NCBI RefSeq assembly: GCF_000271405.2 | Contig: NC_018081.1 | Coordinates: 649,606 to 713,605 of the forward strand | DNA from: Enterococcus hirae ATCC 9790 | GTDB taxonomy: Bacteria; Bacillota; Bacilli; Lactobacillales; Enterococcaceae | DNA length: 64,000 nt | Reading direction: 5' to 3' | Shown: one piece after another, positions 1 through 9,355 of the stretch | How positions within the stretch are numbered: position 1 is the first letter of the stretch | Layout: the number at the start of each line of letters is the position of its first letter | The notes under the pieces: model-generated | The model's database searches: none | The model's input: only the letters and a program-made list of their open reading frames with translations | Told to the model about the DNA's origin: nothing | Translations under genes and position numbers: made by a program

Positions 1-1055
1 AAAGCGAATAATGAAATAACGATTGATTGAGTTAATACGACATTACGAGAAACACCATATTCATTTTCTTTATGGAATCCAAATTTAGGTGGTAAGAAAC
101 CTTCACGTGCTACTTGGATTATCGTTTTAGATGGTCCAGTTACCCATGCAGATAATTGAAGTAACACACCGATAAACACCATAAAGCTGAAGATGTTCCC
201 AATAATTGTTGGTAAGCCAAGGATTTGGCAATAAATCAAGATTGGTTGCGTAATGTTTGCTAATTCCATTTTTCCATTTGGTACAACATTGGCAACTAAC
301 ATTGCATTGATCACGTTCAATAAAACAAGACCAATCAACGCAATAAAGACCCCTTTAGTGTAGTTTTTCGTTGCATCTTTTAAACGAGGCATGTAAACAG
401 AACTCATTTCGATACCAACAAAAATAAATGTGATACCTGCAAGATATTTCAATGATTCACTATGTTGTAAATCTGGGAAAGCTTTTGACCAAGAAAAATC
501 TCCTAAGTAACCATTAGATACTAGCCCCACTTTGAATGCGGCGAATAAACCAAGGACAAACATGATAACCACTGGGATATACACACCTAACCAAACGCCG
601 ATGTTCCCACCAACTTTGGCCATATCAAATTTCAAGTTCAAAATTGTAATGATCCAATAAATAACTAAAATACAACCTAATACAAATAAATGATTATTGC
701 CTAATTCTACGTTCCCGAATGTATTTCCTAATAATGGACCTAATGTTGATGCAACCATAACCATCCCTGGGAACATTTGAACCCAAAGCAACCAGGCAAC
801 AACAAATCCCCATTTACTTCCTAAGGCAGTTTTGACCCATAATTGTGGTCCACCTTCTTGTGGAAGCATCGTAGAAAGCTCACCAGAAACCATCGAAATA
901 GGACCGGCAAAAAACAGTACGGCAAAAATTGAATAAAAAATCAATGTCCAACCAACGGCTGCTAAAGTCGGAATACTCCGAACTGTCGCACACAAAGCCA
1001 TCGTCAGACCGACAAAGGTCCCAAGACCCATTTTACTTACTTGTGATTTACTCAC
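1..1055 (-). CDS. tyrP: Tyrosine/tyramine antiporter-type amino acid permease (3' end beyond window)
   Basis: This is the N-terminal ~350 residues of an APC-superfamily amino acid permease; the gene runs off the left edge. It would import tyrosine and export tyramine across the membrane, feeding the decarboxylase upstream and generating proton motive force. The reading frame is open from a GTG at 1055, preceded by AAGGAG about 10 nt upstream; an in-frame ATG at 1031 is a weaker alternative. The protein starts M(GTG)SKSQVSKMGLG, followed by repeated hydrophobic segments and the APC-type PISMVSGELSTMLPQEGGP stretch. The place directly downstream of tyrosine decarboxylase matches the enterococcal tyrS-tdcA-tyrP order. 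Substrate is inferred from context; the family assignment is firm. Confidence 0.85.
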   Translation of the reverse strand, partial: MSKSQVSKMGLGTFVGLTMALCATVRSIPTLAAVGWTLIFYSIFAVLFFAGPISMVSGELSTMLPQEGGPQLWVKTALGSKWGFVVAWLLWVQMFPGMVMVASTLGPLLGNTFGNVELGNNHLFVLGCILVIYWIITILNLKFDMAKVGGNIGVWLGVYIPVVIMFVLGLFAAFKVGLVSNGYLGDFSWSKAFPDLQHSESLKYLAGITFIFVGIEMSSVYMPRLKDATKNYTKGVFIALIGLVLLNVINAMLVANVVPNGKMELANITQPILIYCQILGLPTIIGNIFSFMVFIGVLLQLSAWVTGPSKTIIQVAREGFLPPKFGFHKENEYGVSRNVVLTQSIVISLFA

Positions 1056-1566
1056 TGTTGACACGCTCCTTGTTTTTTTGAATAAAAAACATTGTCTTCA
1101 AAGTAATCCCAAGTCGCAAGACAAAAGCCAAGAGGTTGTTCCCCACAACTTTTTTAGTATAAAAACGATGCTTAGTGACTGGATTTTATTAGTTATTATT
1201 TGCTAAAAAAGAAAAATCTGAAATAGTCTTGTGTTCCATTCGCTGTATTTGTATTGAAGCTTTTCGATCTTTCTCTTCATTCATACAAAATACCTAAAAG
1301 AGCGCAAGCTATTTCATTACAACCTCGGCTGTTTTGAACAGATTACTTGTATCGCTTCAAAGACAACCTGTAAAACAAAAAACACCTGAGCAGATAACAG
1401 AAGTGCTGAGCTCAGAAAAACCAGCAGAAGAATCTAAAAAATAACTTTTTGTATTTTAAAGATCCTTCAACTGTATTTTTCGATTGAGCTACCACCGTTT
1501 ATTCGGTTTTATAGCATACAATAAAAGTGACTTCTACTTCTTATACTCAGAATGTTTTTTATTTTA
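1056..1566. other. Intergenic region between tdcA and tyrP
   Basis: About 510 bases without a convincing gene. No strong terminator hairpin is visible between tdcA and tyrP, so read-through is possible. On the plus strand, 1298-1444 is an open stretch without a start whose last ~25 codons look protein-like (VKQKTPEQITEV, then a Glu/Lys-rich end). It could be a decayed gene tail or chance. Confidence 0.4.
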
Positions 1567-3441
1567 TTATTTTTCTTCGCTTGCTAGTAATTGATTTGCG
1601 TAGATTTTTTCTAATTTTTCTTGAAGAGCTGCTTTGATTTTTCCAGCATATTCTTCGAAGTTTTCTGCTTTATTCATGTATGGTGTCATTACACTTGCAC
1701 GTAAAACAGTTACTTTTCCTGCACGGTTCCATTCTTCATCTGAGAAACCTAATTGGTTCACAAATTGTAATGGGCTGTTGCCATAATCTGGAATAGCAAA
1801 GTCAGTGTGTGATGTCAAGAATTCATTACCATAGATGCTACCTTTAACGTATGAAGAGTAGTCATAAACGTCATGATTCAATTTGTTCATTGCAACTAGA
1901 TCGTCGTTGCCTTTTTCTTTAAATACATAGTCAACCATATTGAAATCTGGGTAAGTTAATGGATGTACTTCGATTTCTTTATCGCCAACTTTAAATGATA
2001 AATCTTGTAAGAAGTTATAGAAACGATGTGCTCCTTCAATTGAAGCTCCCATCAATTTACCATAACCAGTTACATTAAGTGGTAAGACATGATGTGCAGC
2101 CCAAACACTAGCAGCAGTTGCTCCTGCTTTTGAACCTTCTAAAATGTATGCACCAAGTAATGCTGGGATATCTGCGCCTTTTTCAAACACGTAAGTAGCA
2201 AAGTAAGAAATAACGTCGCGCATACGTACGTCTTTGATGACGATCCCACCAGCTGAGTAAGGAACATAACCCATTTTATGTGGATCAATTGTTACAGATT
2301 CTGCTTCTTCAATTGCTTTGAAGGCACGGTGTACATCTTCTAAGATATAATCTTTGTTTTCTGTAAATACATGATGTTTTGCATGAACATCTTTTAATTC
2401 TTCAAATGGAATAAAGTTATTTTCTTCGTCTAAGAAAATGGAACGACCATAACCGCCGTAAGCAGCATCAACATGCAAGTAGAAGTAAATACCATCTTTT
2501 TCTAATACTCGACGTAATGCAACAATTTTATCGATACCGTCAATGGCTCCTTCTTCTGTCGAACCAACAACACCGACTACACCCAAGATTGGTGTTTTTT
2601 CAGCTGCTAGTTGACGAACGATTTTTTCAAGTTCGTTGATATCCATTCGATAGTTGTGATCAACTGGTACAGGGATTACTTGATCTAACCCGATACCGAT
2701 GATATCAGCTGCTTTTAGCCATGAGTAATGTTTCGTTTGTGGTACTAACCATTTTCCTAATTGTTGTAAATGTTTTCCGCTACGTGCAGAATGTGCTTTG
2801 ATGTCATCAATTTTTTCTGGAACACTATCTAACAAGTCCATGATTTCTTTTGTAGACATGTTCATCAATTCCCAGTCACTTTTTCCTGAGACTAATTCAG
2901 GTGCAACTTCTTTCATTGCAAGTGGAAGTGATTTGATGTTACGTGCATACCAAAGACCTTCTAAGTTAGCTAAAGAACCATCAGCAACGATGTGTCCCCA
3001 GCCATCTTTATAGCCCATTAATTTCGCAAACTCTAGTCCTACTTCTTCTTCCATTTGACTTGTTGCTGGAGAAGATTCGTAAGCAACGTTGTTACCATTC
3101 CATAGCATTGCGAAATTATATGCTAGTAAAGATGGCATTAATGTTTCAGAGTTCATATGACCCCAATAACGTCCAGCTGTATGCCATGGTACTGAGTGAG
3201 TACGCATACGAGCTGAGATTTCAGATAAAACATCTTTTGTTTTATTGACTGTGTGCTCAAAACTTGCACTACTTTGTTCTTCTGGTGTAATAACTGGCAT
3301 GTCTTGTGGCATGTAGTTTTGTCGCCAGCCTAAATGTTCATCTACTAAATCGTTCAACAAATCTTTATAGAGTTGGCCGTTCTCCGCTTTGTCTCCGATA
3401 AATAGTGCATTTAGGTTTAATTCATTTGACAATGATTCCAT
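1567..3441 (-). CDS. tdcA: Tyrosine decarboxylase (PLP-dependent)
   Basis: Cytosolic group II PLP-dependent decarboxylase converting tyrosine to tyramine and CO2, an acid-resistance and biogenic-amine pathway. The 624 residues match the usual ~620 of lactic acid bacterial tyrosine decarboxylases, longer than glutamate decarboxylases. Visible motifs are [14 protein letters not shown] (about 154-167), [10 protein letters not shown] (323-332) and DPHKMGY with the presumed PLP lysine at K389. The ATG at 3441 has AGGAGGG about 7 nt upstream. It lies between tyrS and the tyrP permease and has its own promoter at 3483-3511. Phenylalanine may be a secondary substrate, as known in the family. Confidence 0.95.
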   Translation of the reverse strand: MESLSNELNLNALFIGDKAENGQLYKDLLNDLVDEHLGWRQNYMPQDMPVITPEEQSSASFEHTVNKTKDVLSEISARMRTHSVPWHTAGRYWGHMNSETLMPSLLAYNFAMLWNGNNVAYESSPATSQMEEEVGLEFAKLMGYKDGWGHIVADGSLANLEGLWYARNIKSLPLAMKEVAPELVSGKSDWELMNMSTKEIMDLLDSVPEKIDDIKAHSARSGKHLQQLGKWLVPQTKHYSWLKAADIIGIGLDQVIPVPVDHNYRMDINELEKIVRQLAAEKTPILGVVGVVGSTEEGAIDGIDKIVALRRVLEKDGIYFYLHVDAAYGGYGRSIFLDEENNFIPFEELKDVHAKHHVFTENKDYILEDVHRAFKAIEEAESVTIDPHKMGYVPYSAGGIVIKDVRMRDVISYFATYVFEKGADIPALLGAYILEGSKAGATAASVWAAHHVLPLNVTGYGKLMGASIEGAHRFYNFLQDLSFKVGDKEIEVHPLTYPDFNMVDYVFKEKGNDDLVAMNKLNHDVYDYSSYVKGSIYGNEFLTSHTDFAIPDYGNSPLQFVNQLGFSDEEWNRAGKVTVLRASVMTPYMNKAENFEEYAGKIKAALQEKLEKIYANQLLASEEK

Positions 3442-3482
3442 GTGAAACCCTCCTAAAAAATATTTAAATTTTGTCGAGCCCT

Positions 3483-3511
3483 ACATTACACCTGTTTTTT
3501 ATTTCTGTAAA
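3483..3511 (-). promoter_or_regulatory. Candidate tdcA promoter
   Basis: Reading the minus strand, TTTACA (3506-3511) is followed after exactly 17 bp by TAATGT (3483-3488). The predicted start would leave a ~35-nt leader before tdcA. It lies downstream of the terminator that follows tyrS, so tdcA could be transcribed independently. Confidence 0.6.
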
Positions 3512-3582
3512 CTAAATCACAAGTGGTTTTTTAATCATTTTATAATAATTATCAATTGTGCAAATTGTTTACACATTTAAAA

Positions 3583-3624
3583 AAATTAAAAAAACGAGGG
3601 AATTTACAAAAGTAAATTCCCTCG
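3583..3624 (-). terminator. Rho-independent terminator after tyrS, before tdcA
   Basis: Perfect 12-bp stem GAGGGAATTTAC / GTAAATTCCCTC with a 4-base loop, followed on the minus strand by a T-rich run. It would end the tyrS transcript; partial read-through would give a tyrS-tdcA message. The sequence just upstream (about 3635-3662) resembles the start of a T-box (AAGGGTG), see findings. Confidence 0.85.
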
Positions 3625-3729
3625 TAAAGATTGTATTAACGAGATCCCACGTCACCCTTTTAGGTTGGGTTTCAAAATTGGAATCTTGTAATAGAGTTGA
3701 CCATTTTCAAGCCAAAAAATTACTAAATT

Positions 3730-4986
3730 CTAATCAACTACTTTGGCCAAAAAGTAATTTTTCTTACCCTTTCGAATAACCACAAACTTACCATCAAATT
3801 CCTTCGATGGATCTATGACAAAATTTAAATCGGTAACACGGTCACCGTTAATACTTATAGCTCCGTTTGAAACATCTTCACGCGCTTGGCGTTTTGATGG
3901 TTCAATTTTTGTGGAAACCAATAATTCCACGATATTTTCAGGTTTACTTGAAATTTCAACGTTTGGCATTTTACCAAATCCTTGAGCGATCTCAGCTGCA
4001 TTTAATTCTTTGATGTTTCCAGAGAACAATGCTTCTGTTATTTTTTGCGCTTCTTTCAAGTCTTCTTCACTATGAACGAATCTCGTCACTTCTTCTGCTA
4101 AACGTCGTTGTGCTTCACGTTTTTCAGGTTCAGTTTCAACTTTTTTCGCCAAATCTTCAATTTCTTCTTGTGATAAGAAAGTAAAGAATTTCAAGTATTT
4201 CACAACATCTCGGTCATCTTGGTTCAACCAGAATTGGTAGAACTCAAATGGTGATGTTTTCTCAGGATCTAACCAGATAGCGCCACCGGCAGTTTTACCA
4301 AATTTTGTCCCATCCGCTTTTAACATCAATGGGATCGTTAAACCGAATGCTTCTGCTTCTGGTCCTTCTAATTTACGGATTAAGTCTAATCCAGCTGTGA
4401 TGTTCCCCCATTGATCAGCACCACCGATTTGTAGTTGAACATCATATGTTTTGTGTAAGTGTAAAAAGTCAATTGATTGCAAGATTTGGTAAGTAAATTC
4501 TGTAAATGAGATACCGACTTCCAAACGACTTGCTACGATATCTTTCGCTAACATCGTGTTAATATTGAAGTTTTTACCGTAATCACGTAAAAATTCAAGT
4601 AATGAGATTTTTGATAACCAATCATAGTTATTCACAAACGTGATGTTTGCATCTTTCCCAAATAATTTTCTCATTTGGTTAGATAAAGCATCGACATTAT
4701 GTTGGACTTGTTCCATTGTTTGTAAGACACGTTCTGTCTTACGACCACTTGGGTCTCCAATTGTACCTGTTCCGCCACCGATCAGAATGTATGGATGATG
4801 TCCTGCCAATTGAAATCTTTTCATCATCATAAATGGAATCAAATGTCCGATGTGCATAGAATCCCCAGTTGGGTCAACTCCGCAATATAGTGAAATACTC
4901 TTTTCGTCAACAAGTTCACGAAGTCTTTCTTCATTCGTTTGTTGGTTAATGGCATCACGCCAAGTTAATTCGTCGATAATATTCAT
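3730..4986 (-). CDS. tyrS: Tyrosyl-tRNA synthetase, tyramine-cluster copy
   Basis: Class I aminoacyl-tRNA synthetase charging tRNA-Tyr in the cytoplasm. At 418 residues it has the normal bacterial length. The HIGH motif appears as HIGHLIP (about 46-52), the KMSKS-like loop as KFGKT after MLKADG, and a C-terminal S4 RNA-binding domain is visible (SKRQAREDVSNGAISING). The start ATG at 4986 follows a GGAGGGATTT Shine-Dalgarno. It is preceded by a tyrosine T-box leader and a consensus promoter. Being next to tdcA marks it as the tyramine-cluster synthetase, thought to sense tyrosine supply; a housekeeping tyrosyl synthetase may exist elsewhere. Confidence 0.95.
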   Translation of the reverse strand: MNIIDELTWRDAINQQTNEERLRELVDEKSISLYCGVDPTGDSMHIGHLIPFMMMKRFQLAGHHPYILIGGGTGTIGDPSGRKTERVLQTMEQVQHNVDALSNQMRKLFGKDANITFVNNYDWLSKISLLEFLRDYGKNFNINTMLAKDIVASRLEVGISFTEFTYQILQSIDFLHLHKTYDVQLQIGGADQWGNITAGLDLIRKLEGPEAEAFGLTIPLMLKADGTKFGKTAGGAIWLDPEKTSPFEFYQFWLNQDDRDVVKYLKFFTFLSQEEIEDLAKKVETEPEKREAQRRLAEEVTRFVHSEEDLKEAQKITEALFSGNIKELNAAEIAQGFGKMPNVEISSKPENIVELLVSTKIEPSKRQAREDVSNGAISINGDRVTDLNFVIDPSKEFDGKFVVIRKGKKNYFLAKVVD

Positions 4987-5053
4987 GTTAAATCCCTCCG
5001 TATCATTTTATTGTGAAAGCAGGAACCTGCTATCATTCATACTAATTAAAATC

Positions 5054-5295
5054 AATAAAAAAATCCCTTGGTTAACTAACCAAGGGACGAAATCTCGCGG
5101 TACCACCCATTTTATATGTTTCATTCAAAACATATCACTCAAACATTTAACGCTGTCACGTGACAAATCAATGCCAAAGGCTCCTAAAATGTAATTCGTC
5201 TTAAAGCTTGTACTAGTTCTCAGCAACCACTAGCTCTCTGAAACATTGGCTTTAATAACTACTGCGTTTTGATCATTGCCTGTTATCAAGTTAAT
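5054..5295 (-). ncRNA. Tyrosine T-box riboswitch leader of tyrS
   Basis: On the minus strand the leader contains an AGAGAGC Stem I start, an apical hairpin (ctagtGGTTGCTGagaactag) directly followed by TAC, which fits a UAC tyrosine specifier codon, then the T-box GGGTGGTACCGCG (5095-5108) and a terminator hairpin (5065-5086, CCCTTGGTTA/TAACCAAGGG) with a T7 tract (5058-5064). Uncharged tRNA-Tyr would stabilise the antiterminator and switch on tyrS. Confidence 0.95.
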
Positions 5296-5303
5296 ATGTG
5301 TCT

Positions 5304-5332
5304 ATCATAGAACGCTATTTTTTCTTTGTCAA
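5304..5332 (-). promoter_or_regulatory. tyrS/T-box promoter
   Basis: Minus-strand TTGACA (5327-5332), a 17-bp spacer and TATGAT (5304-5309), positioned just upstream of the T-box leader. Confidence 0.85.
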
Positions 5333-5659
5333 TAAAAAAGATAAAAATTTCTTTCTATACTTCTTCAGCAATGGAATAAAACAGTAAAATCCGAACATTC
5401 TTTTTTTAAATCATTTGCATCCAATTACCTAAAATACCTCATTGATCCCTTTATTTCATCCGTTTTTTCTAAGATGAATGATCCATTCAATGGCGCTCAT
5501 TTGACCATCAAATGAAAATTTTAAAAATTTTCGAAGCTTAAGAAAATTTTATAAACTAGTATTTATCAACGACAAATTTACTTCTTTTATTTTATTATTT
5601 TAACGTTTTCGATCATCTAAGCGATCCAATACCTCTTTCTCTCACCCTAATTAATGTTA
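5333..5659. other. AT-rich intergenic region
   Basis: About 330 bases, very AT-rich, between the tyrS promoter and the end of the next minus-strand gene. No open frame or clear hairpin with a T-run is seen. Confidence 0.5.
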
Positions 5660-6316
5660 TTATTTCCCATTCAATCGAAGGTATAAAGGCATCAATTCCT
5701 GCATACCATCTAAAATCAACTTTTCAGCATCTTTTAATTCATTCGGATAAAAATAAAGCTTACCAAGTTGGAAGGTTTTATGCTCCATTGCTTTTTTTAA
5801 TTCGATTTGTTTTTGCTTATCCGTCAAATAGGTGGCTAACGGCAGGTGATCCACCAGTTCATGTTCTGGTTGCGGCCAAATATAATACTCTTCAACTGGG
5901 ATGTGCTTACTCCATTCCTTTAAAACCGTTAGTAGATGATTGAAGGACGAAATACTTCCTTGGCGTTCTTCACTTTTATAATGTTGAAACATCAAATAGA
6001 TTTGAAATTGTTTTTTATTTAGCAAAGTAGCTAAACAAGCATTTTCCTGTTGGCGTCCTTCACTACGGTACGCACACCAAAAATGGCTTCTGAGATTCCA
6101 ACCATTCGTCCAACTTTCGATTTTTGGTTTCCTCATCTGCCATTGCAAGGGTGTTGCTTTCGCCACTTGTTCATTCATTTTTTTCCACTTTTGCCAGTGT
6201 GTTTGATACCTCACCTTAAGCTGTGCTAATTCTTCAGTAGTATATCTTTCTTTTAACTGCTTAAAGGTAAACATCGAACGATCAAACAATTCATAATCAC
6301 TAGTTAATAAATCCAT
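5660..6316 (-). CDS. HI_0552-like uncharacterised protein
   Basis: A 218-residue soluble protein rich in Trp, Tyr and Lys, with no signal peptide or membrane segment. The start (LLTSDYELFDRSMFTFKQLKERYTT) and the WNLRSHFWCAYR stretch near residues 72-83 resemble, from memory, the HI_0552 family of about 210-residue bacterial proteins of unknown function; this needs a profile search. The ATG at 6316 has AGAAAGAAGTGG as a plausible ribosome site. It stands alone, separated from the tyrS promoter and the coiled-coil genes. Confidence 0.6.
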   Translation of the reverse strand: MDLLTSDYELFDRSMFTFKQLKERYTTEELAQLKVRYQTHWQKWKKMNEQVAKATPLQWQMRKPKIESWTNGWNLRSHFWCAYRSEGRQQENACLATLLNKKQFQIYLMFQHYKSEERQGSISSFNHLLTVLKEWSKHIPVEEYYIWPQPEHELVDHLPLATYLTDKQKQIELKKAMEHKTFQLGKLYFYPNELKDAEKLILDGMQELMPLYLRLNGK

Positions 6317-6437
6317 TCCGCCACTTCTTTCTTAACGATTTCCCTATCCTACATTGTAAAGACTATCAATGAGAGAAACAACAAAAATAGCAAGAAAAGA
6401 GTGAGCATGGAATTATTTCGGTGAAAATACTCGATAA

Positions 6438-7130
6438 TCATCTTCCTTTATCATTTAGATCTTGTTTTGCTTGTGTAATTGGTTGTCTATTAACTGGATT
6501 CTGCTTTGTTGTCTCATTTTTCTGTACTTTGTCTTTTAATTGAGCTTTTTGTGGCTGTCCATTCCCTTGTTCTGATTCCATATGCTTTTCCAGAGAGGCG
6601 ATCAGCTTATCTGTATATTCTATATCTTGTTTTACCAATCCTTTAAAACTATTAATCAAAGGCATCATTTTGGCAACCAGAAGTTGTGATTGACTCTGAG
6701 TAGTGTTTTCCAGTTGAACATTCAAATTTAAAAAACGCTCTCTTTCCTTGCTCACATCTTTCTTTAACTTTTCAAGACTTTTTGTTCCTAGAAGTTTTTT
6801 CCCTAATGCTAACTCAGCTTTTTGAGCGTCAATTTCTTTTTTCAACATATATTTTTGTAACCAATTCACACCTTTTGCTAATTTTTCTTCGTTTTTGTTC
6901 ATACTATCCTGCAATTTATCGATTCGTTGAGTCAAATGAACCTTCATATTTTCCTGATCTCGTGGTTCTACGTCTAATTTTTTTGCATGATTTAAATAAT
7001 TTAATCGATTCATCCGTTCTTTTTTCAAATAAGAAACTCGAGCATACTGCTTCTGTCTTTGCTTATCTAACTCTAGGATCGTTTTATATGTATGTAAAAA
7101 TTCCTTATCCAATAGCATGGGAATTTCCAT
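6438..7130 (-). CDS. Coiled-coil protein, unknown function
   Basis: 230 residues, strongly charged and helical throughout (heptad-like Lys/Glu/Leu pattern about 20-200), followed by a Gln/Asn-rich disordered tail (about 195-230). No signal peptide or membrane segment. The ATG at 7130 lies 2 nt after the stop of a 45-codon gene, so translation is probably coupled. With 7133-7270 and 7378-8514 it makes a three-gene minus-strand set. Not recognised as a known family; a secretion-system-associated or cell-surface role is possible but unsupported. Confidence 0.7.
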   Translation of the reverse strand: MEIPMLLDKEFLHTYKTILELDKQRQKQYARVSYLKKERMNRLNYLNHAKKLDVEPRDQENMKVHLTQRIDKLQDSMNKNEEKLAKGVNWLQKYMLKKEIDAQKAELALGKKLLGTKSLEKLKKDVSKERERFLNLNVQLENTTQSQSQLLVAKMMPLINSFKGLVKQDIEYTDKLIASLEKHMESEQGNGQPQKAQLKDKVQKNETTKQNPVNRQPITQAKQDLNDKGR

Positions 7131-7132
7131 CT

Positions 7133-7270
7133 TTATACTCTTTTTTTATTTCCATTTACCTCAGTTAATTGGTAAATCTTGGCATTTTTTTTAGATACTA
7201 CTTCTTGTTCAACAAGCTGATAAATTTTTTCTTTTGTTTTAACCTCTTTTGCTTTTGGTAGTATTGACAT
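7133..7270 (-). CDS. Small 45-residue protein, unknown
   Basis: A short frame (MSILPKAKEVKTKEKIYQLV...NGNKKRV) starting at ATG 7270 with AAGGAG 7 nt upstream, one of the better ribosome sites nearby. Its stop is 2 nt before the ATG of the 230-residue coiled-coil gene, which argues that it is a real coupled gene. The product is basic and charged, with no membrane segment. Confidence 0.65.
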   Translation of the reverse strand: MSILPKAKEVKTKEKIYQLVEQEVVSKKNAKIYQLTEVNGNKKRV

Positions 7271-7377
7271 TTTTTTACTCCTTATCATTTAGTAATCGAG
7301 ATATTTCGAAAACGAATGCGTTGTGCCTAAACTTAGACGAAACGCATTTGGACAAACGAAACTTTCCAAACATATTA

Positions 7378-8514
7378 CTAATTACGTGAATCGTGTTCAG
7401 GCGTTGATCTTTGTTGTTTCTCTGGTTGGCTTTGTTGTTTCCCTGGTTGGCTTTGTGGCTGCGTAACTCCTTCTATCAGAGTATATAATTCACGTGGACC
7501 ATTTGTTTTTTGCACATCATTTATTTTTATTGTTTCATGCACTTCATTTGTTTCTTGCTCATCATTTCTTTCCATTTCGGCTTGTACTTTATTCTGATAT
7601 TCATGTAACTCCGCATTTAGTACTTGTGGGCGATGATTCTTGATATTTTCAAATCTCTGCTGTGTCTCTAAGAAATTTTTTTCGGTCGTATAAATTGAGC
7701 GAGCAAGTTCGCCTAATAGCGGTGCCACGTACGGAAATAGACTGGCTGATACTTTATTATTTAAATCTATAAAACCTTTCTTCACCATACTAAATTGTTC
7801 ATTCATATTCAAATCAGAATATTCTTTCGTTATTTTATTTATCCATTTCTTCTTTATCTTTTTACTATCAACCTCCCCACTCAAACTATAGCCTTTCCCA
7901 TAAAGTGATGATAGATCAGACTCCAGTTTACCTTTTATAAGCTTTTGTTCATTTTCCAATGAACGCTTCTCTTTTTCCAAAGCTCCTATTTCACCTGTAA
8001 AATAACTTAAAAATCTTCTAAACGGTGAAGCTTTGATCTTATCGATTTCATCAGTCTTCTCCTTGATTAGTACTGGTATTGCATTTAACCGATTCAATTT
8101 GTTATCCATGTTGTTTTTTTCACTAGTGTAGCTAGTCAATTCTACGCCTATCTCTTCTTCCAACGACTGAATTTTTATTTTCATGTCGTCTTCATCACGC
8201 TCTAACTTATTTTGCATACTAATTACTGAACTCATGTCTTTATTTAGTTCAAAACACTTTTGTACTTCTTTTTTAGGAACAACTAATGATTCCTTATATG
8301 AACCAAAAGAATATTCGCTCATTAGACGTAGATCTGATTTTTCGTGTTTTTTCAACAGTTTTTGTTTGTTTTGTTCAATTGACGCAATTTTAGCTTGGTC
8401 GTTAGTGACATACGCTGCTATACATTCCTTTTTATATTTCTTAAATTTATCTTCCTGTTCCATTTCTAAACTAGATACTGCCGCATTTTTATTTTTGTTA
8501 TTTAAATCCCCCAT
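7378..8514 (-). CDS. Large coiled-coil protein with repetitive Gln/Pro tail
   Basis: 378 residues, nearly all predicted helix/coiled coil (Lys/Glu-rich, about 15-300), ending in a disordered tail with an imperfect repeat (QSQPGKQQ / SQPEKQQ) encoded by a short tandem DNA repeat near 7408-7456. No signal peptide. The ATG at 8514 follows AAAGGAGATAAGCAGAT. It is first in the three-gene set 8514 to 6438. A gene of about the same reconstructed length lies at 38136-39269 and a shorter similar-looking one at 11962-12527. Function unknown. Confidence 0.7.
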   Translation of the reverse strand: MGDLNNKNKNAAVSSLEMEQEDKFKKYKKECIAAYVTNDQAKIASIEQNKQKLLKKHEKSDLRLMSEYSFGSYKESLVVPKKEVQKCFELNKDMSSVISMQNKLERDEDDMKIKIQSLEEEIGVELTSYTSEKNNMDNKLNRLNAIPVLIKEKTDEIDKIKASPFRRFLSYFTGEIGALEKEKRSLENEQKLIKGKLESDLSSLYGKGYSLSGEVDSKKIKKKWINKITKEYSDLNMNEQFSMVKKGFIDLNNKVSASLFPYVAPLLGELARSIYTTEKNFLETQQRFENIKNHRPQVLNAELHEYQNKVQAEMERNDEQETNEVHETIKINDVQKTNGPRELYTLIEGVTQPQSQPGKQQSQPEKQQRSTPEHDSRN

Positions 8515-8672
8515 ATCTGCTTATCTCCTTTATTACTTTAGTGTGTTAAGAATAACACGCGCGACAACTGTTATTTCTCCGACATTTTCTCAGTTTGGAA
8601 ATTTTTGTTTTAAAATTGTTTATCCTTTGTTTTTTTGATTTGAAAGCATATTCTCATAAGTGTTCTGGAATA

Positions 8673-8718
8673 GAAAAAAACTGACTTTTGTTCCCATTTT
8701 TACTGGTTAAAAAGTCAG
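8673..8718 (-). terminator. Terminator of the dha operon
   Basis: Stem CTGACTTT / AAAGTCAG around a long loop, followed on the minus strand by a run of T (8673-8680), just after dhaL. Confidence 0.7.
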
Positions 8719-8738
8719 CTATATAAATATTTTGTTAT

Positions 8739-9341
8739 TTATGATTCTATATTAGTTAATAAAGTTTCAAAGAAAATAGCACTAGAAGCTGCTCCGGGAT
8801 CGATATGGCCAATGGCTCTTTCCCCTAGATAAGAGGCACGTCCTTTTTTGGCTACTAAATCTTTTGTATGTTCCTTCGCTTCTTCAATCACTTCTTCTGT
8901 TAATCGATTATTCTTCAAGGCTTCAGTAACAGGTAACCAGACATCTAGCATCGTTTTCTCTTCTGCTTCTGCTTTCCCCCTAGCTTGAATCCCATTTTTT
9001 CCTTCTTCAATGATTTTCCCTAATTGTTCTTGTGATGTAATCACATCAATGTCTTTTGTAGCCTTCATTATATTCATAAAGGCAGAACCATATAATGGTC
9101 CAGAAGCACCTCCAACTTTTGAGATCATTGCCATCGAAAGAACCTTGAACGTGTCACTGATCGTTTTCGGTTGTTCTTTTTGAAACGCTTCTTGATAAGC
9201 CGTCATCCCTCGCCCCATATTATTGCCATGATCGCCATCACCGATCGGCGTGTCGAGCTCACTCAGATAACTTTTATTTTCATCGATTTTCTCTGTAAAA
9301 TCCGTTAACCACGCTTGAATTTCTTTGACCGTTAGTTCCAT
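8739..9341 (-). CDS. dhaL: Dihydroxyacetone kinase, ADP-binding subunit DhaL
   Basis: Nucleotide-binding subunit of the PEP-dependent dihydroxyacetone kinase. It carries a tightly bound ADP that is phosphorylated by DhaM and passes the phosphate to dihydroxyacetone on DhaK. The metal/ADP motif TPIGDGDHGNNMGRG (about 29-43), KVGGASGPLYG and the C-terminal GHIDPGAASSAIFF are present. The start at 9341 (MELTV) is chosen because GGGAG lies 6 nt upstream; a longer in-frame start at 9362 lacks a good site. Last gene of dhaM-dhaK-dhaL. Confidence 0.93.
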   Translation of the reverse strand: MELTVKEIQAWLTDFTEKIDENKSYLSELDTPIGDGDHGNNMGRGMTAYQEAFQKEQPKTISDTFKVLSMAMISKVGGASGPLYGSAFMNIMKATKDIDVITSQEQLGKIIEEGKNGIQARGKAEAEEKTMLDVWLPVTEALKNNRLTEEVIEEAKEHTKDLVAKKGRASYLGERAIGHIDPGAASSAIFFETLLTNIES

Positions 9342-9355
9342 TATTCTCCCACCTT

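Noticed and set aside
2798..3248. Plus-strand frames opposite tdcA
   Set aside because: Antisense to a strongly supported gene, no ribosome sites, no coding features.
1567..3441. Glutamate decarboxylase
   Set aside because: 624 residues and the tyrS/permease neighbours fit tyrosine decarboxylase; GadB-type enzymes are ~460 residues.
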